From positions 319,720-383,719 of the forward strand of contig NZ_BMQQ01000001.1 in assembly GCF_014648195.1 (NCBI RefSeq): a stretch of 64,000 nucleotides of DNA. The letters are read 5' to 3'. The position numbers and the translations under genes were made by a program. The notes beneath the pieces were generated by a model. That model worked only from the letters and a program-made list of their open reading frames with translations, did not search any database and was not told the origin of the DNA. Positions 35,721 through 44,157 of the stretch are shown here, piece after piece (position 1 is the first letter of the stretch; each line of letters opens with the position of its first letter). The stretch comes from Streptomyces purpureus (GTDB lineage Bacteria; Actinomycetota; Actinomycetes; Streptomycetales; Streptomycetaceae).

Positions 35721-36608
35721 ATGACCCAGGTTCAGACGGAGACGCGCACGGTGGAGGCGCCCGGCGCCACGCTGACCTACGACATCCACCGCGGCCCGGC
35801 GGGCGCGGACGCCGGTGAGCGCGTCCTGCTGCTGGTCGGTTCGCCGATGGACGCCACCGGGTTCACCACGCTGGCCTCGCACTTCACCGACCGGACCGTC
35901 GTCACCTACGACCCGCGGAGCGTCGGCCGCAGCCCGCGTACGGACGGCGCAGCTCAGACGGCGCCCGAGGAGCACGCCGAGGACCTGCGGCGGGTGATCG
36001 AGGCGCTGGGCGCGGGGGCGGTGGATGTGTTCGCGAGCAGCGGCGGGGCGATCAACGCGCTCGCCCTGGTGGCGCTCCACGGAGATCTCGTACGGACCCT
36101 TGTCGCGCACGAGCCGCCGACGGCGCAGGTCCTCCCGGACCGGGAGGAGGCGCTCGCGGCCTGCGCGGACATCCACACGACGTACCTGCGCGAGGGCACG
36201 GGCCCCGCGATGGCGAAGTTCATCGCGCTGACGAGCCACAAGGGGCTCTTCCCGGCCGACTGGACGGAGCGGCCCGCCCCTTCGCCCGCCGACTTCGGGC
36301 TGCCGGCCGAGGACGACGGCACCCGCGACGACCCGCTGCTGGGGCAGAACATGCGAGGCTGCACCTCCTACCGGCCCGACTTCGCCGCCCTGCGGGCGGC
36401 GTCGACCCGGATCGTCATCGCGGCCGGTGAGGAGTCCGAAGGGGAGTTCTCCGCCCGCTCCGCGGCGGAGATCGCGGACCGACTCGGCACGGAGCTGACC
36501 GTGTTCCCCAGCCACCACGGCGGCTTCCTCGGCGGCGAGTACGGCCAGCACGGCGCCCCGGTGGAGTTCGCGAAGGCCCTGCGCGAGGCGCTGGGGTCGG
36601 CCCGCTGA
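35721..36608 (+). CDS. Alpha/beta hydrolase
   Basis: This 295-residue alpha/beta-hydrolase fold protein has the nucleophile Ser in FASSGGAINA (about residue 110), the oxyanion region VLLLVGSPMDATGF, and the C-terminal catalytic His in PSHHGGFLGG. It is cytosolic, with no signal peptide. The substrate is not readable; family members include esterases and epoxide hydrolase-like enzymes. It is preceded by the frameshifted regulator, which may once have controlled it. ATG 35721 follows a GAGGAGA ribosome site. Confidence 0.85.
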   Translation: MTQVQTETRTVEAPGATLTYDIHRGPAGADAGERVLLLVGSPMDATGFTTLASHFTDRTVVTYDPRSVGRSPRTDGAAQTAPEEHAEDLRRVIEALGAGAVDVFASSGGAINALALVALHGDLVRTLVAHEPPTAQVLPDREEALAACADIHTTYLREGTGPAMAKFIALTSHKGLFPADWTERPAPSPADFGLPAEDDGTRDDPLLGQNMRGCTSYRPDFAALRAASTRIVIAAGEESEGEFSARSAAEIADRLGTELTVFPSHHGGFLGGEYGQHGAPVEFAKALREALGSAR

Positions 36609-36645
36609 CGGTCGCCGCGCCGGGTCACCCGCGCCCGGGTGACCC

Positions 36646-36852
36646 GTGTCGCGGCCGGGCCGGGGTATACCGATCGCGACCGCGGGGGACCCGGCGGCCT
36701 GGGCGGTGGTCGGGGTGTCCTCCCTGGTGGTGGCGGTGCTCGTCCTCATCGTCTGGCACGGGGACTGGTACTGGGTCCCGGACGACCAGAACGTACCGCG
36801 CACCCGCCCCGGCTCCCCTTCCGCCAAGGACGCGGACGACCGGTCCCGGTGA
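36646..36852 (+). CDS. Hypothetical small membrane protein
   Basis: A 68-residue frame from GTG 36646 has one clear hydrophobic helix (AWAVVGVSSLVVAVLVLIVW) followed by a polar tail. It is plausible as a single-pass membrane protein. There is no strong ribosome site and no known family, so the start is tentative. Confidence 0.4.
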   Translation: MSRPGRGIPIATAGDPAAWAVVGVSSLVVAVLVLIVWHGDWYWVPDDQNVPRTRPGSPSAKDADDRSR

Positions 36853-37054
36853 GGGGTGACGGTGAAGGGTGGGTGTGCGCGGAGCGCAGGGGCCGGGCGG
36901 GGGCTCGTACCCGCCGGGTGGACGGCACCATCGGAATGACTTGTCCGGCCCACCTCGCGCCGCCGCCGCTCACCTCCGGCTCGACGGCCGGAGCCGGGCC
37001 TACTCTCCGAAACAGCCCGCCCGGAGCCCCGGGCGCCACCTGAAGGAGGATGAG

Positions 37055-37330
37055 ATGCCCAGTCCACCCCAGCCGTTCGGCACGGTCGTCAGCGACATCG
37101 GCGTGAACATCAGGAAGTTCCCGAGCACGGACTCCGCCGTCATCGGAAGAATCAACCACGGCGTCGAGGTCGGCCTGCACAGCAAGGTGCACGCGCAGAA
37201 CATCGACGGCAACGACATCTGGTACCGGCTGAGGGACCAGCTCGCTTGGGTGGCGGCCCGGCACGTCAAGAACACCGGGAACGTCCCGCTGTCCAAGGAC
37301 GTCGACGGCGGCGGCCCGGGCGGCGGCTGA
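37055..37330 (+). CDS. SH3-like domain small protein
   Basis: This 91-residue protein from ATG 37055, after an AAGGAGGA ribosome site, consists of one bacterial SH3-like fold (GVNIRKFPSTDSAVIGRI, YRLRDQLAWVAARHV) and a Gly-rich end. Such domains usually bind cell-wall peptides, but there is no signal peptide here, so the location is unclear. The function is unknown. Confidence 0.7.
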   Translation: MPSPPQPFGTVVSDIGVNIRKFPSTDSAVIGRINHGVEVGLHSKVHAQNIDGNDIWYRLRDQLAWVAARHVKNTGNVPLSKDVDGGGPGGG

Positions 37331-37403
37331 CCCGCGCCCGTCCGTGACGGCCGGTGACGGCCGACGGGGGCAGCCTCCGGCTGCCCCCGAAACTCCACGC
37401 GCC

Positions 37404-37754
37404 TCAGCCTCCCGTGGGCAGCTTCCAGGTGCCGCTCTCGTGGCCGTCGGTCGGCGCGAAGGAGATGTCGAGGTACGGCGACGAGGCGAGCGGCGCCACG
37501 GCGGTGACGCACGTGACGCTCCGGCCGGCCGGAACCACGTCCGGGCAGACACCGAGCCGGCCGTCCTCGCGGCGCGCCGCCTCGGTGCCCGCCTCGATGA
37601 ACGCGCCGAGCACGATCTGCTCCTGGTCGCCGATGCTGAAGGCCACCTTTCCCCGGCGGAACGTATCCGCGATGTCACCGTCCGCTACCCTCGAAGGTCC
37701 GGCACGACCCCTCGGAACTCCCGTCAGGAGCACCCGCTGTGGCCACGGAAGCAC
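37404..37754 (-). CDS. Hypothetical protein, DUF4333-like end
   Basis: A 116-residue frame ends with LGVCPDVVPAGRSVTCVT, the two-Cys pattern of DUF4333-type actinobacterial lipoprotein domains. The N-terminal part has no signal sequence and overlaps the start of the P450 gene, so the gene may be truncated or the true start may lie further inside. The product is uncertain. Confidence 0.4.
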   Translation of the reverse strand: MLPWPQRVLLTGVPRGRAGPSRVADGDIADTFRRGKVAFSIGDQEQIVLGAFIEAGTEAARREDGRLGVCPDVVPAGRSVTCVTAVAPLASSPYLDISFAPTDGHESGTWKLPTGG

Positions 37755-39046
37755 CCGCCCCCACCCCCGCCCCGGAACTCTCCCCGGCCGTCGTCCTGCA
37801 ATGGCGCTCCGCCGGCGAGCCGTTGATCGAGCTGCTCACCCGGGCCGCCGCCGTCGGCCCGGTCTGCGTGCTCCGCCTGGGCGGCACGACCGCCGCCCTG
37901 CTCACCGACCCGCAGGGCGTCCAGCATGTGCTCGCCCGCCACCCCGACCGGTACGTCAAACGCTCCCACCGGCTGCGCGCCCTGCTCGGTGACGGAGTCG
38001 TGTGCGCCGAAGGCGAGCCGTGGAAGCGTCAGCGCCGTTTCCTGCAGCGGCACTTCACGGGGCAGGGCATCCGCCGCTTCCACCGGGCCATCGAGGACGC
38101 CGCCCGTGGCGCGGCCGGCCGCTGGGAGGCGTACGCGCGCACCGGCGAGGCCTTCGACCTGGTGGAGGAGATGCGGTGGTACTCGCTCGATGTCATCTGG
38201 CGCGCCCTCACCGGCCGGGGCATCGACCCCTCGACCCAGCGTGAACTGCAGACGCTGCAGAGCATCTTCGCCGCCCTGCCCGTGCTGCCGGGCCAAGGCG
38301 AACAGCCCAGTCTGGCGCCGCACGTCGCCCGCATCGACGCGGTCGTGGCACACACGATCGAGCAGGCCCGGCAGGCCGCGACGCACTCCATGCCCACGCA
38401 GGACCCCGGTCTGCTCCACACCCTCCTCGACGCCGCGGCCGAGCACCCCGAATACACCGAGCGGCTGATCCGCGACGAGATCGTCACTCTGATCGTCGCG
38501 GGGCACGAGACCACCGCCACGACCCTGACCTGGCTGTTTCTCCTCCTCGACCGGAACCCGCGGGAGCGGGCCCTGGCCCTGGCCGCCGGGCCAAGGGGTT
38601 CCGCCGCCCGCACGGCCTCGCTCCAGGCACTGCTGAGCGAATGCCTGCGGCTCTATCCGGCCGCCTGGCTGCTGCCCCGCCACGCCATCGAGGACGACAC
38701 CGTCGCGGGACACCGCATCGAGGCCGGTACCACCGTGCTCAGCAGCCCGTACTTCACCCACCGCGACCCGGGCCTCTGGCCGGAGCCGGAGGCCTTCCGG
38801 CCCCGGCGCTTCCTCACCGGCGAGGACCGCCCCACCCGGCCCGGTGCCTACTACCCCTTCGGCCTCGGCCCGCGCGCCTGCCTGGGCGCGCAGTTCGCCC
38901 TGCGTGAGGCGACCGCGCTGCTCGAACACCTCCTGCCGGCTTTCGTCCCGACGCTCCACGGCGCCCCGCCCGGAGCGGCCTTCGCCGTCACCATCAACCC
39001 CGTCGGCCCCGTCACCACCACTCTCGCTCCGGACCCTGCGGCCTGA
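37739..39046 (+). CDS. Cytochrome P450, unknown substrate
   Basis: This 435-residue P450 has the I-helix AGHETTATT, the K-helix ExxR in SECLRLYP, the PERF-like segment PEAFRPRRFL, and the haem loop FGLGPRACLG with the Cys near residue 381. The FxxGPRxCxG loop resembles CYP102/fatty-acid-type P450s more than StaP or StaN. No ferredoxin or redox partner is adjacent and it is not part of a visible cluster. Start GTG 37739. Substrate class cannot be inferred. Confidence 0.88.
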   Translation: MATEAPAPTPAPELSPAVVLQWRSAGEPLIELLTRAAAVGPVCVLRLGGTTAALLTDPQGVQHVLARHPDRYVKRSHRLRALLGDGVVCAEGEPWKRQRRFLQRHFTGQGIRRFHRAIEDAARGAAGRWEAYARTGEAFDLVEEMRWYSLDVIWRALTGRGIDPSTQRELQTLQSIFAALPVLPGQGEQPSLAPHVARIDAVVAHTIEQARQAATHSMPTQDPGLLHTLLDAAAEHPEYTERLIRDEIVTLIVAGHETTATTLTWLFLLLDRNPRERALALAAGPRGSAARTASLQALLSECLRLYPAAWLLPRHAIEDDTVAGHRIEAGTTVLSSPYFTHRDPGLWPEPEAFRPRRFLTGEDRPTRPGAYYPFGLGPRACLGAQFALREATALLEHLLPAFVPTLHGAPPGAAFAVTINPVGPVTTTLAPDPAA

Positions 39047-39890
39047 CCGGGGACGCACCCGCTCCGGCCTGGGCGGCCGGGTCCTGGAACCGTGCCTCGG
39101 CGACCCGCACCTCCACGGTGTACCGGCCGCCGGCCCCGCCGTCCGTACCGGGCGAGACGACCCGTATCCTGTCGGCCGGCGCCCCCCATCCGCGCGGGGC
39201 GCCGGCCGGCCCGGCGTCGGTGCCGACGGGCAGTGGCCGGTCCGGCTGTACGGAGGGCACCGGGCCGCCCGGCACCAGACGGCCGTCGGCCAGCAGCGAC
39301 GAGGCGACGATGAGCCCGCCGACCGCCCCCACCCCGCACACCCCCGCCAGCTGGCCCCGCCGTCCCAGCGGAGGCCGACGCCTGCGGCCGGGCGCTCCCC
39401 GCCAGGGGCCCCACCCCCGCGCGGCCCCGGCCGTCACCCGGATCTCCTCCGGCCACGCGGGAGCTTCGGGGGTGCACCCGGTCTCCGGCCGGGCGGCGGA
39501 CGAAGGCTCCGGCGCGGGCGCGTTACGGGCCCACAGCGGCTCCACCGGCACCGGCGGCGAGGCGGGCGCCGGTGCGTCGCCCGCGCCCCACGCCACCTCC
39601 CTGCGGAAGAAGATCAGGTCCTCGAAGGTGCTCCTGGCCCGCGCGCCGGGCCTGTCCGCATCCGCCTGCGCATGCGCCTTCGTACCCGCTTCCGCCTCGG
39701 CCCCGGGGGCGGCTCCGGACGGCGCTCCGCGCCCCTGCCCGTCGCGCAGCCCCCAGGGATCGCTCCTGTACAGATCGGCGCGTGCGGCGTCCAGGGCGTC
39801 CAGCACCTTCTGGAACGACTCCCTGATCGACTCCACGGAGAGCGGCTCCGTGTCGGGCGTTCCCTGCGGGTCGTCGTGGTCACCGTGCAC
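39012..39890 (-). CDS. Single-pass membrane protein, unknown
   Basis: This 292-residue protein starts at GTG 39890 after GAGGAGG. A short helical region (SIRESFQKVLDALDAARADL) is followed by an Ala/Pro-rich linker, one hydrophobic segment (VCGVGAVGGLIVASSLLADG, about residue 190) and a C-terminal extracellular tail ending in a beta-strand-like stretch (YTVEVRVAEARFQ). No family is recognised. It overlaps the 3' end of the P450 gene by 35 bp, tail to tail. Confidence 0.55.
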   Translation of the reverse strand: MHGDHDDPQGTPDTEPLSVESIRESFQKVLDALDAARADLYRSDPWGLRDGQGRGAPSGAAPGAEAEAGTKAHAQADADRPGARARSTFEDLIFFRREVAWGAGDAPAPASPPVPVEPLWARNAPAPEPSSAARPETGCTPEAPAWPEEIRVTAGAARGWGPWRGAPGRRRRPPLGRRGQLAGVCGVGAVGGLIVASSLLADGRLVPGGPVPSVQPDRPLPVGTDAGPAGAPRGWGAPADRIRVVSPGTDGGAGGRYTVEVRVAEARFQDPAAQAGAGASPVRPQGPEREWW

Positions 39891-40147
39891 AGCGGTCCTC
39901 CTCGGCCGGCACCATCCCGTGCCGTCCGGTCCGGACGGCACGGGCCTGCCTTGTGTTCGGTGGACGGTCAGCGGAACCGGCGCTCCACGCGCCGTCCGTG
40001 ACGGTCCGGTGATGACTGCGGCCGCAGGGTTTGTCCTTCGCCCACCAGTACGGACCAGGGGCGCCGTTGACTCATTCGTCTGCGCGATTCGCCGGCCGCC
40101 GCGAGCCCTGTGCGGCGGCGGCTCGGCAACGGGTGTATCCAGGATGC

Positions 40148-41296
40148 ATGGGGCCTGGACGATCGCCCGGACGCCACCGCCGGTCGTGGAAGTCTCCCGG
40201 CGCGCGACTGGCCCTGCCGATCGCCCTGATCGTGATCGTCACCGTCGTCGACATCCTCGCCCCGCCCGAGGTCCACCTGGGGCCCTTCCTCGTCGCCGCG
40301 CCCGCCATCACCGCCTCGCTGGCCGGTCCCCGCGCCACGGCCGCCATCGGCGCGCTCGCCGTGTTCGCCCAGGCGGTGGTCGCCGTCGTGCGCACCAGCC
40401 TGACCGACCTCAACCACACCCTCCAGATCAGCGCGCTGATCCTCATCTCGGTGCTGGTCACCTTCCTCGCCCGGGCGAGGGAGCGGCACGAGCAGCAGCT
40501 GACCCAGCTGCGGTCGGTGGCGCAGGCCGCGCAGGAAGTCGTGCTGCGGCCGCTGCCGCAGCGGATCGGGTCCTGTCGGCTGGCCTCGGTCTACCTGGCC
40601 GCCGAGGCGGAGGCCCGGATCGGCGGGGACCTGTACGCGGTGGTGCGTACGGCCAAGGGGAGCCGGTTCATCATCGGGGACGTACGGGGCAAGGGGCTTG
40701 AGGCCATCGGGGAGGCCGCCCGGCTCCTCGGCGCGTTCCGGGCCGCCGCCCACTGGAAACCCGAGCTGCCCAACCTGGTCGCCTATCTGGAAGCGACCGT
40801 CTCCTCCGACACGGACGGGACCGGCGCGTCCGGCGGGGACGGCGAGGACGCCGGGGAGTCGTTCACCACCGCGGCCGTGCTCGATCTGCCGGACGGCAGC
40901 TCGTCCCTCCAGATGATCAACTGCGGGCATCCGCCGCCGCTGCGGCTCAGCGAGGGCCGGGTCGTCCCGCTGGAGATGCGCCGGCAGGCACCGCCGCTGG
41001 GGCTCACGTCCTTCATGACCTCGGGATTCGCGGCCGAGACGTTCCCTTTCCGGGCCGGTGACATCCTCCTGCTCTACACGGACGGCGTCGTCGAGGCCCG
41101 GGACAGGCAGGGCACCTTCTACCCTCTCGCCGCGCGGGTCGCCGCCTGGTCCGGCGACGGCCCGGAGGCCCTCCTGCGGTACGTCTGCGCCGACCTGCTC
41201 CAGCACGCCGGGGGGCATCTGGGTGACGACGCCGCGCTCGTGGCCATCGAGTACATGGCGGAGCCGCGGCCCGCACAGGCCGCGGCTCCGCCGTGA
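40148..41296 (+). CDS. Membrane SpoIIE-type PP2C phosphatase
   Basis: This 382-residue protein starts at ATG 40148. Three to four hydrophobic segments (ALPIALIVIVTVVDI, LISVLVTFLA) precede a linker helix and a SpoIIE/PP2C catalytic domain from about residue 145, with the metal-binding motifs ARIGGDLYAVV, IIGDVRGKG, CGHPPPL and LYTDGVVEAR and the final HLGDDAALV Asp pair. It should dephosphorylate a serine/threonine protein such as an anti-sigma antagonist. A second phosphatase follows 99 bp downstream. The sensory input is probably membrane-related. Confidence 0.88.
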   Translation: MGPGRSPGRHRRSWKSPGARLALPIALIVIVTVVDILAPPEVHLGPFLVAAPAITASLAGPRATAAIGALAVFAQAVVAVVRTSLTDLNHTLQISALILISVLVTFLARARERHEQQLTQLRSVAQAAQEVVLRPLPQRIGSCRLASVYLAAEAEARIGGDLYAVVRTAKGSRFIIGDVRGKGLEAIGEAARLLGAFRAAAHWKPELPNLVAYLEATVSSDTDGTGASGGDGEDAGESFTTAAVLDLPDGSSSLQMINCGHPPPLRLSEGRVVPLEMRRQAPPLGLTSFMTSGFAAETFPFRAGDILLLYTDGVVEARDRQGTFYPLAARVAAWSGDGPEALLRYVCADLLQHAGGHLGDDAALVAIEYMAEPRPAQAAAPP

Positions 41297-41395
41297 TGTG
41301 CGAGGAGGCGGTGGCGGGCAGAATTGCTCCCAGGACCGTCCGCCGTCGCGCGGACGGACACAGCCACCGTGTGCCTCGGTGGAAGGGGACACCTG

Positions 41396-43489
41396 GTGTC
41401 GTCGGAGCGGCCGGGGGGCGAGAGGGGACAGGCCCCGCTGTGGTCCGAGCCGGGGCCGCTGCTGGGGCATGTGGCCGTGGCCGTGTTCGGCGTCGACGAG
41501 GACGACCGGATCTGCTACTGGGGATCGGGCGCGCACACCCTCTTCGGGCACGGCTCCGCGGCCGTGCTGTCCCGGCCCGCCTCCATGCTTTTCCCCACGC
41601 CGCCGCCAGGCTCCCTGGACCCGGCCCGGTGGCTGGCGGCGCAGGGCCGGACCCTGGGCTACTGGCGCGGGAGGCTGCCGGTCCGCCGGCGGGACGGCAC
41701 CGTCCTCGAATGCGGCTTCCGGGTGTTCCCGCTCACAGGCGCGGCGGGCGGCACCGTCGTCATGGCCCTGGCGAGCCGGGGCGACGAGCTCGACCGGGTG
41801 AAGACGAACCTCGCCTTCCTCGACTCCCTCTTCGAGACCTGCCCCATCGGCCTGGTCATGCTCGACCCGGAGCTGCGCTACGTCCACCTCAACCAGGCCC
41901 TCGCCGACATGGACGGCGTCTCCATCCAGGAGCATCTCGGGCGGCGTACCGACGACATCATGATCACGACCGACGGTGGCGAGCACCAGCGCCTCCTGGA
42001 GCGGGTCGCCGCGGGCGGGCCGCCGGTCGTCAACGCCCTCCTGGGCCTGCGCACGGCGGGCCGTCCCGACGACGACCAGGTACGTTCCGTGAGCTGGTTC
42101 CCGCTCAGCCAGGCCGGGGACACCCGGCCCGGGGTGGGCGGGCTGCTGGTCGACGTGACCGACCGGGAGCAGGCCATCGTCGAGGCGACCGCGGGCCGGC
42201 GGCGCCTCGCGCTGCTGGACCGGGCCTCGACCCTCATCGGCACGACGCTTGACGTGCGCGTCACGGCCCGGGAGCTGGTCGACGCCACCGTTCCGGACTT
42301 CTGCGACGGGGCCGTGGTGGAGGTCGTGGAGTGGATGGACGAGCCGGAGGTCTTCCAGCCGGAACTGCCGCTGTTCACCCGCCGGATCGCCGCCGGCACC
42401 GTCCTGCCGCCGCCCGCCCCGGAACTCGTCGTCGGTCTTGAGCACGTGACCTACCCGCCGGGCTCCGCGATCCACGAGATGCTGCGCACGGGCAGCCCCG
42501 TCTGTGTCCCGGTCGACGCCGACTTCATGACCAGGACGGTCATCCACCAGGAACGCGCCCGGCTGCTCCTGGACAGCGGTCTGACCAGCCTGCTGATCGC
42601 CCCGCTCATCGCCCGTAACACCGTCCAGGGCCTCACCATGTTCGGCCGGTCCGCCGCGCGGCCGCCGTTCGCCGCACCCGACCTCAGCCTCGCCGGTGAG
42701 CTGGCCTCCCGCGCCGCGCTCTGCCTCGACAACGCGCGGCTCTACAGCCGGGTCCAGGACATCGCGCTCACCCTTCAGCGCGCGCTGCTCCCCACCGCCC
42801 TGGGGGCCAGCCCCTTCGTGGAGGTCGCCCACCGCTACCTCCCGGGCAGCCACATCACCGAGGTCGGCGGCGACTGGTACGACGTGATCAACCTGCCCGG
42901 CGGCCGGGTCGCCCTCGTCGTCGGCGACGTCATGGGCCATGGCGTCCCGGCCGCGGCGGCCATGGGGCGGCTGCGTATCACCGCCAAGGCGCTGGCCCGG
43001 CACAGGGAACCGGACGACCTGCTCGCCGACCTCGACGTCTGCGCCCAGGAGGCCGGTATCGAGCTCGCGACCTGCCTCTACCTCCGCTACGACCCCACCA
43101 CCGGCCGCGCCCGGATCGCCAACGCCGGACACCCTCCGCCCCTGGTGCGGCACCCGGACGGCACGGTCGAGGCCGTCGACGAGCTCCTCGGGGTGCCTCT
43201 CGGGGTCGGCGGCGTGCCGTTCCGTACGACCGAGACCGAGCTCGCCGACGGCAGTGTCGTCGCCCTCTACACCGACGGTCTGGTCGAGGCGCGCGGCCAG
43301 GACATCGAGGCGGGCATGGACGTCCTCCGCGCCGAACTGAGCGTCGCTTCAGGGTCGTTGGAGGAGACCGCGGACCGCATCCTGGAGCGGCTGCTGCCCG
43401 AGGCGCCCACCGACGACACGGTGATCGTCCTCGCCCGGGTCCGCCGCGGCCGGCTCCCCGCTCCGCCGGGATCCGTGACCGCGCCGTGA
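41396..43489 (+). CDS. PAS-GAF-SpoIIE phosphatase
   Basis: This protein of about 697 residues has two PAS-like regions (HVAVAVFGVDEDDRICYWGS; MLDPELRYVHLNQALADMDG), a GAF domain (about residues 260-450) and a SpoIIE phosphatase domain with VGGDWYDVINL, VVGDVMGHGVPAA, NAGHPPPLV and ALYTDGLVEARG. This layout is common in Streptomyces stress and sigma-factor signalling. I use GTG 41396, preceded by GGAAGGGG; a TTG at 41324 would add 24 residues. Adjacent to another SpoIIE phosphatase, with which it may share a pathway. Confidence 0.88.
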   Translation: MSSERPGGERGQAPLWSEPGPLLGHVAVAVFGVDEDDRICYWGSGAHTLFGHGSAAVLSRPASMLFPTPPPGSLDPARWLAAQGRTLGYWRGRLPVRRRDGTVLECGFRVFPLTGAAGGTVVMALASRGDELDRVKTNLAFLDSLFETCPIGLVMLDPELRYVHLNQALADMDGVSIQEHLGRRTDDIMITTDGGEHQRLLERVAAGGPPVVNALLGLRTAGRPDDDQVRSVSWFPLSQAGDTRPGVGGLLVDVTDREQAIVEATAGRRRLALLDRASTLIGTTLDVRVTARELVDATVPDFCDGAVVEVVEWMDEPEVFQPELPLFTRRIAAGTVLPPPAPELVVGLEHVTYPPGSAIHEMLRTGSPVCVPVDADFMTRTVIHQERARLLLDSGLTSLLIAPLIARNTVQGLTMFGRSAARPPFAAPDLSLAGELASRAALCLDNARLYSRVQDIALTLQRALLPTALGASPFVEVAHRYLPGSHITEVGGDWYDVINLPGGRVALVVGDVMGHGVPAAAAMGRLRITAKALARHREPDDLLADLDVCAQEAGIELATCLYLRYDPTTGRARIANAGHPPPLVRHPDGTVEAVDELLGVPLGVGGVPFRTTETELADGSVVALYTDGLVEARGQDIEAGMDVLRAELSVASGSLEETADRILERLLPEAPTDDTVIVLARVRRGRLPAPPGSVTAP

Positions 43490-43519
43490 GCCGTGTCTCA
43501 CCCGGGCCCTGGCGCTTGT

Positions 43520-43539
43520 CTATGCAACGAGTTGCATAG
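43520..43539. promoter_or_regulatory. Palindromic PadR operator
   Basis: CTATGCAAC-GA-GTTGCATAG is a perfect 9-bp inverted repeat, 12 bp before the padR start and next to its ribosome site. PadR regulators bind such ATGC/GCAT-containing dyads, so autoregulation and control of the downstream dehydrogenase is expected. Confidence 0.75.
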
Positions 43540-43551
43540 AAGGATCGGGGT

Positions 43552-44118
43552 ATGGCGCTCGAACACGCGATCCTCGTCTCCCTGCTGGAGAAGCCGGGCT
43601 CCGGCTATGAGCTGGCCCGGCGGTTCGAGCGGTCCATCGGCTACTTCTGGACCGCCACCCACCAGCAGATCTACCGCGTCCTGCGCCGTATGGAGACCGA
43701 CGGCTGGGTCGACGTACGCGAGGTGCCGCAGGCGGACCGGCCGGACAAGAAGGAGTACTCCGTCGCCGAGCCCGGCCGCGCCGCCCTCTCCTCCTGGCTG
43801 CACGAGCCGATCGAGCTCGAAAGCGTCCGTCACGACCTCGCCGTCAAGATCCGCGGCGCGGCCTTCGACGACCCGGCCGCGCTGATCCGCGAGGTCGAGC
43901 GGCACCACCAGGCCCACACCGAACGGCTCACCCGCTACCTCGCCGGCGAGCTGCGCGACTTCACCGGCCCCGACGCGCCCACCGCCCCCGTACCGCCCGA
44001 CGCCGGGCGGGAGCTCCAGCACGTCGTGCTGCGCGGCGGCATCGCCTACGAGCGGATGACGCTGGCCTGGCTCGACGACGTCCTCGCCACCCTGCGCCGG
44101 CTCGCCTCCGAGCGCTGA
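43552..44118 (+). CDS. PadR-family transcriptional regulator
   Basis: This 188-residue protein has the N-terminal winged helix-turn-helix of PadR (MALEHAILVSLLEKPGSGYE, HQQIYRVLRRMETDGWV) and the long C-terminal dimerisation helices of subfamily 2. It lies directly behind a perfect dyad operator and 39 bp before an acyl-CoA dehydrogenase gene in the same direction. The likely role is substrate-responsive repression of both genes. The ligand is not known; PadR members often sense phenolic acids or toxic compounds. Confidence 0.88.
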   Translation: MALEHAILVSLLEKPGSGYELARRFERSIGYFWTATHQQIYRVLRRMETDGWVDVREVPQADRPDKKEYSVAEPGRAALSSWLHEPIELESVRHDLAVKIRGAAFDDPAALIREVERHHQAHTERLTRYLAGELRDFTGPDAPTAPVPPDAGRELQHVVLRGGIAYERMTLAWLDDVLATLRRLASER

Positions 44119-44157
44119 CCACCCTCACGAACACACCTCCCGGAAAGGCGGACCACC

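Noticed and set aside
39968..43153. A 1061-codon open frame on the minus strand opposite the phosphatase genes, and similar long antisense frames at 1435-3411, 4575-7106 and 17941-19608.
   Set aside because: They are mirror frames of real genes in GC-rich DNA; their translations are low-complexity and the opposite strand carries clear domains.
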